64,000 nucleotides of DNA from Shewanella corallii (GTDB taxonomy: Bacteria > Pseudomonadota > Gammaproteobacteria > Enterobacterales > Shewanellaceae): contig NZ_JAKIKT010000004.1 in assembly GCF_023349125.1 (NCBI RefSeq), forward strand, positions 248,001-312,000. Reading direction: 5' to 3'. Below are positions 26,598-33,746 of this stretch, in pieces (the stretch's first letter is position 1; each line of letters begins with the position of its first letter). A model generated the notes under the pieces. It saw only the letters and a list, made by a program, of their open reading frames with translations, did no database searches and was not told the DNA's origin. A program made the position numbers and the translations under genes.

Positions 26598-26951
26598 TCA
26601 ATCCACCAAGCGTGGGCCGAAATACCAACCAGTCAGCCACTGCCATGGAGCATGGCTGGCCGCAGAACAGTCCTTGTTATCGTTAAACCACAAAGTGACG
26701 CTCTTTTGACTGACTTGGGCCGTCATCAAGGTTGAGTACACAGTCCGACACGCCTCAGCAGAGATACCTTCATGCTCTCCATCGACCTTGCATAACCTTG
26801 GCCATTGCAAAGGGCCAATTCTCTCTACAAGTACATCTCCGGTTCTGGCTTCAATACTCAAGCCTTTCACCAAGCCATGGCAGGTATATGCAGCACTGGC
26901 CTCAAATGAAAGTAATAGCAGGCAAGACAAAACCAACTTTCGCAATCCCAT
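26598..26951 (-). CDS. Small exported array protein, copy 20
   Basis: This 117-residue protein starts at ATG 26951 (MGLRKLVLSCLLLLSFEASA), seven bases after AAGGA. The mature part has AYTCHGLVKGLSIEARTGDV, LCKVDGEHEG, CRTVYSTLMTAQVSQKSVTL and KDCSAASHAPW: four cysteines rather than two. A transposon-like element ends 18 bp upstream of its start, so it may be cut off from the rest of the array transcript. Confidence 0.73.
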   Translation of the reverse strand: MGLRKLVLSCLLLLSFEASAAYTCHGLVKGLSIEARTGDVLVERIGPLQWPRLCKVDGEHEGISAEACRTVYSTLMTAQVSQKSVTLWFNDNKDCSAASHAPWQWLTGWYFGPRLVD

Positions 26952-26969
26952 ATTCAATTCCTTTACCTA

Positions 26970-27233
26970 GGGTCTGTTGACCTTTCATGGTTGAATTTTG
27001 CTCGAGATAGACGCGCTTTAATCGCGACGCAAGGTGTGCCGCCTAGTGGGCCTAAGCAAATACCTTGCAACAAAGAGTAAAGCGCGTATAGCCGAGCCCT
27101 TCGGGCAGCGTTTGTCGTCGCCTTCTACTGCATTAACGCTCATTTATGTAGAACAACTACACTTCAATCGCGTTGCTTTGTATAAAACAACGACAAAATG
27201 CTGCAAAAGCCATCTTCAAAGGTCAATAGACCC
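26970..27233. mobile_element. MITE-like element with 16-bp terminal inverted repeats
   Basis: The 264-bp non-coding element begins GGGTCTGTTGACCTTT and ends AAAGGTCAATAGACCC, inverted repeats with one mismatch, and is flanked by TA on both sides (26968-26969 and 27234-27235). A TA target duplication is typical of IS630/Tc1-mariner elements, so this is probably a non-autonomous derivative. It sits between copies 19 and 20 of the array. Confidence 0.8.
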
Positions 27234-27247
27234 TAAACGAACCGACC

Positions 27248-27577
27248 TCAATTTTTATGGAGCCGAATCATGCTTGTGATGTCGTAATGGCTGCATGAGC
27301 GACCATCCAGTCGCACGGTCACTTTTTTATCTGCAACCAAAGCCGCCATGGCTGTACTGTACATAGCCTGCCCTTGAAACTTACTCATATCCCAAGTCAG
27401 CCAAGTTGTTCCTGGGCAACCATTTTTGCTCGACCAATAGTCACAAGGCCTGATATAAGCACTATTTGAATTCGAGTGAGATTGCATATCACATATTCGA
27501 ATAACATAATCAGCCGCTTCGCTATTTGCCGAAAATACAGATATTAGTGTGAAGCAAAAAATAGTGAATAGTTTCAT
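27248..27577 (-). CDS. Small exported array protein, copy 19
   Basis: This 109-residue protein has signal peptide MKLFTIFCFTLISVFSANSEA and then YVIRICDMQSHSNSNSAYI, GCPGTTWLTWD, the helix MYSTAMAALVADKKVTVRL and GRSCSHYDI. It has four mature cysteines. The stretch between the first strands and the helix is longer than in most members. Its downstream neighbour is the MITE. Confidence 0.72.
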   Translation of the reverse strand: MKLFTIFCFTLISVFSANSEAADYVIRICDMQSHSNSNSAYIRPCDYWSSKNGCPGTTWLTWDMSKFQGQAMYSTAMAALVADKKVTVRLDGRSCSHYDITSMIRLHKN

Positions 27578-27589
27578 TCTGGAGCTATC

Positions 27590-27928
27590 CTATTCCTTTA
27601 GCATCAGATAATTTGGTGAAGGTGACGCACTATATTTTGGAATCGTCTGGCATGATTCCGTATCAGAGTACTGCACAATGACATTTGATTGGCTGATGTT
27701 TGCTGTCATCGCAACGGAAAGCCAACTTTTACACAGCTCAGTTGAGACTGTCTTCCAATCGTAATTTAAGTTACATATCTGCGTATAATCATTGCGCCAA
27801 CTGCCAAATATATATACAGAACCACTTCGTTCAACATAGAGACGAACAATTTTCCCGCTACACCATTGAGGTGCTGCGTATGAGGAGCAAGACAATAGAG
27901 CAATTAAAAATAGCGTGATTCTAATCAT
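27590..27928 (-). CDS. Small exported array protein, copy 18
   Basis: This 112-residue protein starts at 27928 (MIRITLFLIALLSCSSYA). The mature part is QWCSGKIVRLYVERSGSV, FGSWRNDYTQICN, LCKSWLSVAMTANISQSNV and ESCQTIPKYSASPSPNY. It is the closest sibling of the broken copy 24 and shows what that copy encoded before its stop codon. Confidence 0.75.
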   Translation of the reverse strand: MIRITLFLIALLSCSSYAAPQWCSGKIVRLYVERSGSVYIFGSWRNDYTQICNLNYDWKTVSTELCKSWLSVAMTANISQSNVIVQYSDTESCQTIPKYSASPSPNYLMLKE

Positions 27929-28217
27929 AAAATATAAAACTCTCGTTAGTTGTACTATAGGAATATCAACTAACCGCCAGAATGTTAACACCTTGATTAT
28001 ACGAATAATCCATATATAGCCAACTCAGAGATGAATTGCATTATATTTATACTATACAAACGCTTAGCGAGGAAAAATCGTCAAAGGAATGAACAGAGGA
28101 ATATACATCTTTACTATTGAACTAGTAGATAGCAATTAGTAACAACCCAAAGATACTAATACAGAGATCTAAATGATGGTAAAACCCAATGTCTTGACGA
28201 GCAGACACAGGAACCTA

Positions 28218-28559
28218 TCAATTCAAATATTCAATTGCATATACTTTACACCAATGATTACTACTGCCCGCCCATCTTTGATTACTATAGGCGTAAACAT
28301 TGATTTTAGAACTTGAATGATACGCGGACAATAACATACTAAAATTTGAATCAAATCCATCATCTACTTTAGTAATCCAATATCCGTAGCAAATATCTGA
28401 TGTGCTTTCAGTGCGAAAGACAACATCACCATTGCCAAACTGGTTATAGGAAATCATTCTGACAATTTTGGTATCGCGAACCCGAACATCAGAAGCAAAC
28501 ACTGAACTTGAAAGCGAACAAAGAAGTACAAATATAGTTGATCTAATAATATTCACCAT
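28218..28559 (-). CDS. Small exported array protein, copy 17
   Basis: This 113-residue protein has signal peptide MVNIIRSTIFVLLCSLSSSVFA, then DTKIVRMISYNQFGNGDV, first cysteine SDICYGYW, helix NFSMLLSAYHSSSKINVY and a late cysteine NHWCKVYAIEYLN. Its start overlaps the stop of copy 16 by seven bases, pointing to coupled translation. An AT-rich gap of about 200 bp follows in which no gene is seen. Confidence 0.73.
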   Translation of the reverse strand: MVNIIRSTIFVLLCSLSSSVFASDVRVRDTKIVRMISYNQFGNGDVVFRTESTSDICYGYWITKVDDGFDSNFSMLLSAYHSSSKINVYAYSNQRWAGSSNHWCKVYAIEYLN

Positions 28560-28918
28560 GGCATAGCGCCCATCTTTATCCCTAAAATATCCTCACTATT
28601 ACTCCAATAATTACAAGTACCATTAGCATATACATCAACTTGCGAATCATTTAATGCATAGGCGGATAGTGCAATACTGACCAGCTCCTTAAACTGAGGA
28701 GCATCACTGTTAATTGCAAGGCGCCCGGTACTGGCGCAAGCTGGCATGCCAGACTTATCTCCGGATATATTAATGAAGAGAATGCTTTTCCCGTTTTGGC
28801 CATAAATACCAGCGGCTGTAATTTCTACATTCCTGTAGTAATGAGCGGCAGACAGCTCAGGAGCGAAACATAAAAATGCGATCCCAACAAATATTATTTT
28901 TATGATATTCATATACAT
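28553..28918 (-). CDS. Small exported array protein, copy 16
   Basis: This 121-residue protein (starts at 28918 or 28912) has a signal peptide ending ELSA, then NVEITAAGIYGQNGKSIL, first cysteine MPACASTG, helix LVSIALSAYALNDSQVDVY and second cysteine NGTCNYWSNSEDI. It shares GDKSGMP and SEDI with copy 22, so those two are closer relatives than their distance suggests. Confidence 0.72.
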   Translation of the reverse strand: MYMNIIKIIFVGIAFLCFAPELSAAHYYRNVEITAAGIYGQNGKSILFINISGDKSGMPACASTGRLAINSDAPQFKELVSIALSAYALNDSQVDVYANGTCNYWSNSEDILGIKMGAMPW

Positions 28919-28943
28919 ATTACCAACTAAAATAAAAAGATTA

Positions 28944-29294
28944 TCAAAACATGCTGATTAGTTTGCATGGTATTGATATATGCCTCCTGGCAAGTCGATT
29001 CTCACTATCAATGGTGTAGACAATATTGAACCTTTGCCCAGATACTTTGAATGCAAGTGCTGCTGAGTACAACTCCTTATCCTCGAAATCGATATAGATT
29101 CTGTCGGCATGGCACTGGGACTCAATATCTTTATCGATACGGATAAAATGAGCAGTGCTGCCATCTCGACTCTGGGTGTAAAGCTGTGTAATTGCAACGT
29201 CATAAAGCACAATATCGGCAGCAGCAACTGTAGGAGAAATAATGCATGACGCTAAAGCCAATAGCCCACTTAACAACAGTCGTTTTCTATCCAT
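28944..29294 (-). CDS. Small exported array protein, copy 15
   Basis: This 116-residue protein has signal peptide MDRKRLLLSGLLALASCIIS with cleavage near VAA, then VAITQLYTQSRDGSTAHF, first cysteine SQCHADRIYI, helix LYSAALAFKVSGQRFNIVY and a last cysteine IPCKLISMF. The segment between helix and last cysteine is longer than usual. Confidence 0.72.
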   Translation of the reverse strand: MDRKRLLLSGLLALASCIISPTVAAADIVLYDVAITQLYTQSRDGSTAHFIRIDKDIESQCHADRIYIDFEDKELYSAALAFKVSGQRFNIVYTIDSENRLARRHISIPCKLISMF

Positions 29295-29313
29295 GTTACA
29301 TATCTCCGCGGTA

Positions 29314-29670
29314 CTAATTCCCCAGGGTCATACGCACGATTCTTCGATAGACCGAAGGTGTACTTCCCCATGGTTCGCAATTGCCGGTGTCATTGTAGGA
29401 TACCGTCACACGGCGATCTGATGCCTGCGCGGCAAGAAACATGGCATACATCCTGGCGCGCTGCTCAGCAGAGTAGTCATGACCAATAGCGAACACACTA
29501 TCACTGGCGCATTCACTTACCTTGGTTCCCGGACTATCCAAGGTTATAAGCACAGTGTCGCGACCTGCATAGGTAATGATGCCTGTGACCTTACCCGAGG
29601 GATTCAGCCACACAGCTTGTGACACAAAACTGATGCAAAGCAACATCAAGGTCGCTATCAGTTTTTTCAT
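29314..29670 (-). CDS. Small exported array protein, copy 14
   Basis: This 118-residue protein has signal peptide MKKLIATLMLLCISFVSQA and a textbook family body: GKVTGIITYAGRDTVLITL, first cysteine SECASDS, helix MYAMFLAAQASDRRVTVSY, second cysteine GNCEPWGST and closing strand RRIVRMTLGN. GGAG precedes the ATG at good spacing. Confidence 0.77.
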   Translation of the reverse strand: MKKLIATLMLLCISFVSQAVWLNPSGKVTGIITYAGRDTVLITLDSPGTKVSECASDSVFAIGHDYSAEQRARMYAMFLAAQASDRRVTVSYNDTGNCEPWGSTPSVYRRIVRMTLGN

Positions 29671-29755
29671 ATCTCGTTCTCCTGTTGGCCTTTAAATTCT
29701 TCGTTGTTTAGGGCATTCATGAGAAACAGAATTACTCCCACAGTGCGATCCACTC

Positions 29756-30148
29756 TTATTCCTCTGCCAGCCAGATACGATCGATTTTCAGATAGCCGGA
29801 TATCACGCCTCTCATCTGAACCGTCACCGGGCGGCCGGAGGCCTGGGCAGCAAGTGCAGTGGAATAAAACAGATTGGCAAAAGCAGGGTTGTCGGTAATT
29901 CTAATGGCTGCGGCATTACCGTTAGACACAGTAAAACCAGCCCCGCTGGCAGAAGAGGGGTCAAACCCGGTGTCAAAGTACATCAAGATCACATTCCCTG
30001 AATTGACGTAGATAGATTTTACCGTCCCGGAATACTGACAATAACCATCGTGGGAGCTGTGACAAGTCGGAGGTGCTGCAAACAAAGATGTACTAAGTAA
30101 ACAAGTCGACAGCACGAATAGCCTTACAAAAAATACTTTGATATCCAT
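29756..30148 (-). CDS. Small exported array protein, copy 13
   Basis: This 130-residue member starts at 30148 (MDIKVFFVRLFVLSTCLLST) with cleavage near LFA. It has an N-terminal cysteine-rich insert (TCHSSHDGYCQY), then GTVKSIYVNSGNVILMYFD, a cysteine-free loop and the helix FYSTALAAQASGRPVTVQM, ending KIDRIWLAEE. The usual cysteine pair has moved to the insert, so its disulfide differs from the others. Confidence 0.73.
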   Translation of the reverse strand: MDIKVFFVRLFVLSTCLLSTSLFAAPPTCHSSHDGYCQYSGTVKSIYVNSGNVILMYFDTGFDPSSASGAGFTVSNGNAAAIRITDNPAFANLFYSTALAAQASGRPVTVQMRGVISGYLKIDRIWLAEE

Positions 30149-30270
30149 CAATTAAACTCTCCGCATGTCTGCTCGTGACTGAGATAAAATGAAATAATAA
30201 AGAGCGGTCAAAACTAGCATGACTACCGAAACTAACCTCAACAAAGTCTGAGATAATTATTCATTAAGTG

Positions 30271-30597
30271 CTATCGCACTGATATATAACCAATATGGCA
30301 ATATCCATTGCCTGAGTTGCGCTCTTGATTGGCATATATAGTTACTGTGCTTCCCGCCATTTTTGCTGCTAACAGTACAGACACGTATGTTTGATAGTTA
30401 CTATCTGGCTCATTGATGTAAGCCCATCCATGGCCGTTGCCACATAATTTTGGTGCCCCCTCCAACACAACTCTAAATCCATAGTTGGTGCCGCCAGTGA
30501 CGTCGACTGAAGCGACTTTTCCGGTTTTCACACCATCCCATGCAGTTCCTGAAAAACTGATAATATAAATAGCCAAAATCCCTGATAGCTTTTTCAT
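30271..30597 (-). CDS. Small exported array protein, copy 12
   Basis: This 108-residue protein has signal peptide MKKLSGILAIYIISFSGTAW, then GKVASVDVTGGTNYGFRVVL, first cysteine KLCGNGHGWAYI, helix YVSVLLAAKMAGSTVTIYA and second cysteine NGYCHIGYISVR. The phrase GNxGWAxI before the helix also occurs in copy 3 on the other side of the giant gene. Confidence 0.74.
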   Translation of the reverse strand: MKKLSGILAIYIISFSGTAWDGVKTGKVASVDVTGGTNYGFRVVLEGAPKLCGNGHGWAYINEPDSNYQTYVSVLLAAKMAGSTVTIYANQERNSGNGYCHIGYISVR

Positions 30598-30656
30598 TAC
30601 TGTGTTCCTGAGTTAACTATAAATGCTGACGACCAAATTCATTTAATTCCTGTTAT

Positions 30657-31022
30657 TTAGGGATTGATTTGCAACCCTGTGAATTGAGGATAACCATTAT
30701 GACAACCATCCAGCCAAACATGCAGAGGTTTACCCATAGCAAATGCTGTTAACATCATCGAATACAAACGTTGAACGTCTTCAGGTGCCTGGTTTTCAAA
30801 ACTTGGAGAGAGTAGGTAGAGCTTCGCACTTGAGTTAGAACAACCTTGAGGATTGTGAAAATTACTCGAGTCAACATAAAAACCATGAAACCCCGGCCGC
30901 CAAATAATGTGCTTTACCTCTTGTCTTCCATCACTCCATACTCCAGCTTTACAGATATTGGAGTTACATAAAACGGCCGTGATAGATAACAATACTATTA
31001 CTCTAAAGTTGGCTATGAACAT
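30657..31022 (-). CDS. Small exported array protein, copy 11
   Basis: This 121-residue protein starts at ATG 31022, six bases after AGGGG, with signal peptide MFIANFRVIVLLSITAVLCN. Body: RQEVKHIIWRPGFHGFYVD, first cysteine NPQGCSNSSA, helix LYSMMLTAFAMGKPLHVWL and second cysteine DGCHNGYPQFTGLQI. Its pattern is close to copy 26 and copy 4 (NPxxC, GxPxxxxI). Confidence 0.74.
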   Translation of the reverse strand: MFIANFRVIVLLSITAVLCNSNICKAGVWSDGRQEVKHIIWRPGFHGFYVDSSNFHNPQGCSNSSAKLYLLSPSFENQAPEDVQRLYSMMLTAFAMGKPLHVWLDGCHNGYPQFTGLQINP

Positions 31023-31109
31023 CGTCATCCCCTGAACTGTATCAATAACTTGAGCCAGTGACACCAACTACTTGAAAAGCTCAAATTTAGACCCTCGATA
31101 GCTATATAG

Positions 31110-31421
31110 TCAGATATCAATCGCTATTCCTTTCATATCATTACCTATACAACCTGAAATTCTGAATACGACCGGTTTGTTTGCATGATAAGCAGATAAT
31201 GCCAAGGCCAATATCTCGTTTAACATAGGGTGGTCCGAAGGGATCCTGACCCTCGCGTTATGACACCCTTCTGCTCTGATGCTACCCTCCAATGAAAAAT
31301 AGAGTCCCTCGCTACTCCAGCCCGTTGCTATTTTGGTTATTTTGCTACTTGGTAGTGAAGTATCAGCAACACCATGAAAACTGGTTAAAAGTACTATCAA
31401 CGTGAGCAGTCTGATCATCAT
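31110..31421 (-). CDS. Small exported array protein, copy 10
   Basis: This 103-residue protein has tandem ATGs at 31421 and 31418; the second is better spaced from GGAG. The signal peptide ends HGVA. Body: SKITKIATGWSSEGLYFSL, first cysteine AEGCHNARVRI, helix ILALALSAYHANKPVVFRI, second cysteine SGCIGNDMKGIAIDI. Confidence 0.75.
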   Translation of the reverse strand: MMIRLLTLIVLLTSFHGVADTSLPSSKITKIATGWSSEGLYFSLEGSIRAEGCHNARVRIPSDHPMLNEILALALSAYHANKPVVFRISGCIGNDMKGIAIDI

Positions 31422-31439
31422 ATCTCCAGCTGAGTATTA

Positions 31440-31781
31440 CTAATCCACGATATAAAACCAATCGTAGGTTGGGAAATTAGTTTGATATTGAAAACAAGTT
31501 TCGCTCACTTTTAAGTTCACTCTTTTGCCAGAGAAATAAGCCGCAGTAAAAAGCGAGAACGCAGACTTACCAGCAATCTCTTTTTCGGTTTCAAACCTTA
31601 CTGATGTTGCATGACAACCACTTGGTCCAACAGCAGCGCCGTCTATTTCAATAAAACAGATATTGTCACGCTTATGGCAGCCAATACTTTTTATCGTTCT
31701 TGGCCCAGAATACGAATTTGCGTACAGGGGAAAGCTAATAGCTATCGCCAGCAATATAAATATAGGTTTCCGTATATCCAT
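31440..31781 (-). CDS. Small exported array protein, copy 9
   Basis: This 113-residue protein has signal peptide MDIRKPIFILLAIAISFPLYA, then RTIKSIGCHKRDNICFIEI with an extra cysteine pair in the first hairpin, GPSGCHATSVRF, helix AFSLFTAAYFSGKRVNLKV and SETCFQYQTN. Four mature cysteines suggest two disulfides. Confidence 0.74.
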   Translation of the reverse strand: MDIRKPIFILLAIAISFPLYANSYSGPRTIKSIGCHKRDNICFIEIDGAAVGPSGCHATSVRFETEKEIAGKSAFSLFTAAYFSGKRVNLKVSETCFQYQTNFPTYDWFYIVD

Positions 31782-31812
31782 ATACTATTTTCCTCAGTTA
31801 ACTCTCTGTCGG

Positions 31813-32130
31813 CTATTGATTGAAGGTTCTGACTATATATGCGGACTCACCGTAATTGGTTGCGCTACAGTTAAAGTCATTTCTCGCATAGCCAATCGTT
31901 ATTCCCTTGCCTGCATGTTGGGCTGCCAGTACTGCTGAGTATCTTTCTTTAGTACCGGTTTCATTCAAATAACCCAGCGTTCGCCACGGGCCACCCTCTT
32001 GGTAAACCATTATTTTGCTGCCTTCCAATTGAATATGGAGCACCTTAGCAACGGGACAATCGGTCCTGGCTAAGCAAGGTCGTGATACAGCAACTAACAT
32101 TGCCAACAGGAGAATGCGGTAAGCCATCAT
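31813..32130 (-). CDS. Small exported array protein, copy 8
   Basis: This 105-residue protein starts at ATG 32130, six bases after GAGG; signal peptide MMAYRILLLAMLVAVSRPCLA. Body: DCPVAKVLHIQLEGSKIMVY, helix RYSAVLAAQHAGKGITIGY and second cysteine FNCSATNYGES. The first cysteine sits at the mature N-terminus instead of before the helix. Confidence 0.74.
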   Translation of the reverse strand: MMAYRILLLAMLVAVSRPCLARTDCPVAKVLHIQLEGSKIMVYQEGGPWRTLGYLNETGTKERYSAVLAAQHAGKGITIGYARNDFNCSATNYGESAYIVRTFNQ

Positions 32131-32165
32131 GTGTGCCCTCTTACGATTAAACGAAACCACACTAC

Positions 32166-32477
32166 TTATTCCGCTTGTATACTAAAAATGGATATAGGCC
32201 TGAAGTTAGCGTTACCACACCAGTTGGGTATAGGGTCGCCCGGGAATACATTTGCCGTCTTCTTACCCGATGCCAACATCAACAAAGCCATAGACAGAAA
32301 GTGATCGAACTTCTTTTCACCAACACGCTGTTTTTGAACCAAGTACCATTCGCCACCGCTCATGCGCATGGCAAAGTCTTCACCACAGTAGTAAATCTGT
32401 TTAACGGTTTGCCCTGCACCACTCGCATGCACTAAAGATGAGAACATCAACAGTAAGAATAAAGTCAAAGTCTTCAT
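32166..32477 (-). CDS. Small exported array protein, copy 7
   Basis: This 103-residue protein has signal peptide MKTLTLFLLLMFSSLVHA, then QTVKQIYYCGEDFAMRM, helix FLSMALLMLASGKKTANVF and second cysteine NWCGNANFRPI. GGAG precedes the start. The mature part is among the shortest in the array. Confidence 0.74.
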   Translation of the reverse strand: MKTLTLFLLLMFSSLVHASGAGQTVKQIYYCGEDFAMRMSGGEWYLVQKQRVGEKKFDHFLSMALLMLASGKKTANVFPGDPIPNWCGNANFRPISIFSIQAE

Positions 32478-32516
32478 AGCTGTTCTCCAGCTAGTTTGTA
32501 AATTATTTAATAATCA

Positions 32517-32843
32517 TTATGTTGGGTCAGTTGATAGCAACCATACTGTGCACATATTTGAGTCGACATTATACATATAGCGAAAGTCGGGCAACTTTTT
32601 CCCTGTTACTTGCGCCGTCAGTGCAATACCCAGCATACTTTTACAACTTGGCTCATCAGCAGCACAATAGGCATAGCCATATTTACATGGTTTGGTAAAC
32701 CCCTCTTCCAAATTCATATAAAAGGTATTTCCCCAATGGGAACCATGACGCTTTATTGTCACATTATGTTGATAGACCATTTCGTCGCTATATGTACAAC
32801 TACATATAGCTATGAAGCACAGGATTAGCACTCTTAATTTCAT
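32517..32843 (-). CDS. Small exported array protein, copy 6
   Basis: This 108-residue protein starts at ATG 32843 (MKLRVLILCFIAICSCTYS), after AAGG. Body: HNVTIKRHGSHWGNTFYMNL, TKPCKYGYAYCAADEPSC, helix MLGIALTAQVTGKKLPDFR and NMCTVWLL. The signal end (CFIAICSC) could also be read as a lipoprotein lipobox. Confidence 0.72.
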   Translation of the reverse strand: MKLRVLILCFIAICSCTYSDEMVYQHNVTIKRHGSHWGNTFYMNLEEGFTKPCKYGYAYCAADEPSCKSMLGIALTAQVTGKKLPDFRYMYNVDSNMCTVWLLSTDPT

Positions 32844-32888
32844 ACAGCCTTGTCTCATCATAATTTCTGTAAGATAAAATTAGCTAGG

Positions 32889-33212
32889 TTATTCACTGAA
32901 TCTGAACGTAATAGATTGGGTCAGCAGGTCTGACCCAAGATCCAATAGATGTGCATAACCCATTATTTTGCTCCCCCCCTCTGACGATGAGCTCGAGTAA
33001 TATACCAATACGCTCCTATCTGACATCTTTGCTGTAAGCAATAAAGACAGCCATGCGTTACACCTAGGCTCTGTCATACTGCAAAGATAGTGCACTGAGG
33101 CCATTACTCATATATAAGCCATCACTTGAACCAAGGTGAGACACTTTGCCACTGCAATAGTAATTAGCATTTGTATAAACGGAGAAAAACAATCATCAAA
33201 GTTATAGTTCAT
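32889..33212 (-). pseudogene. Small exported array protein, copy 5, several frameshifts
   Basis: Pieces of a family member lie in different frames. A hydrophobic start (TITLMIVF) follows an ATG at 33212 in another frame. Then, in a third frame, comes SVYTNANYYCSGKVSHLGSS with SDGLYMSNG, and from about 33104 MTEPRCNAWLSLLLTAKMSD with the family helix. At least two indels separate them, one next to a five-T run (33185-33189 on the plus strand as A). It is the copy nearest the toxin gene. Confidence 0.72.
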
Positions 33213-33319
33213 TTAAAACACCATTCTATGAGAAAGTGCGGTCATTTCATACAAAAACTATTCAATGATATACAAAGTCAACTTGCGTATCCACAAAACT
33301 GTATAACACAGCTTTATCA

Positions 33320-33733
33320 TCATAAATCTTTTTGTAAATAAGACCATTTATTACAGAACTCATTAAGTTCTAAGACTGAATTCGCGGCTTCCTTATTACC
33401 ACATATTTTTTTATACCTAATTTTTTCACATAACTTAGAACATCCATTTTCAAACAAAAGGTTACCAAACTTAATGGAGTTCAAAAGATCACCTTTATGT
33501 GAATATATATCTACAAGGAAAGCATACACGATCGAACACTTATCTTCGTTATTTGATTCACAAAATCTATTATAGGCCTCGAGATAATCACTTTCAGCCT
33601 CATCGATGTTACTAGCGACCGCGTTACGTATAGCATCCTCAAGTAACTTATCTAAGTCTCTATCAGTATATTCACTTGCCTCTATAAAAGGACAAATAAA
33701 AGTACAAAAAACAATGATAACTAGTAATCTCAA
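33320..33733 (-). CDS. Small periplasmic helical protein, candidate immunity partner of the giant protein
   Basis: This 137-residue protein starts at TTG 33733 six bases after AGGTG, 13 bp beyond the stop of the giant gene. It has a signal peptide (MRLLVIIVFCTFICPFIEA), then helical, acidic sequence of TPR/Sel1 style (EAESDYLEAYNRFCESNN, SIVYAFLVDIYSHKGDLLNS, GNLLFENGCSKLCEKI) with six cysteines. It is unrelated to the array family. Position right behind the variable tip of a polymorphic toxin is where a specific immunity gene is expected, and its export would mean the toxin acts in the periplasm. This role is inferred. Confidence 0.65.
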   Translation of the reverse strand: MRLLVIIVFCTFICPFIEASEYTDRDLDKLLEDAIRNAVASNIDEAESDYLEAYNRFCESNNEDKCSIVYAFLVDIYSHKGDLLNSIKFGNLLFENGCSKLCEKIRYKKICGNKEAANSVLELNEFCNKWSYLQKDL

Positions 33734-33746
33734 AATTTCACCTATG

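Noticed and set aside
24446..33212. CRISPR or other short tandem repeat array
   Set aside because: The periodicity is of genes of 330-400 bp with divergent sequence, not of short identical repeats with spacers.
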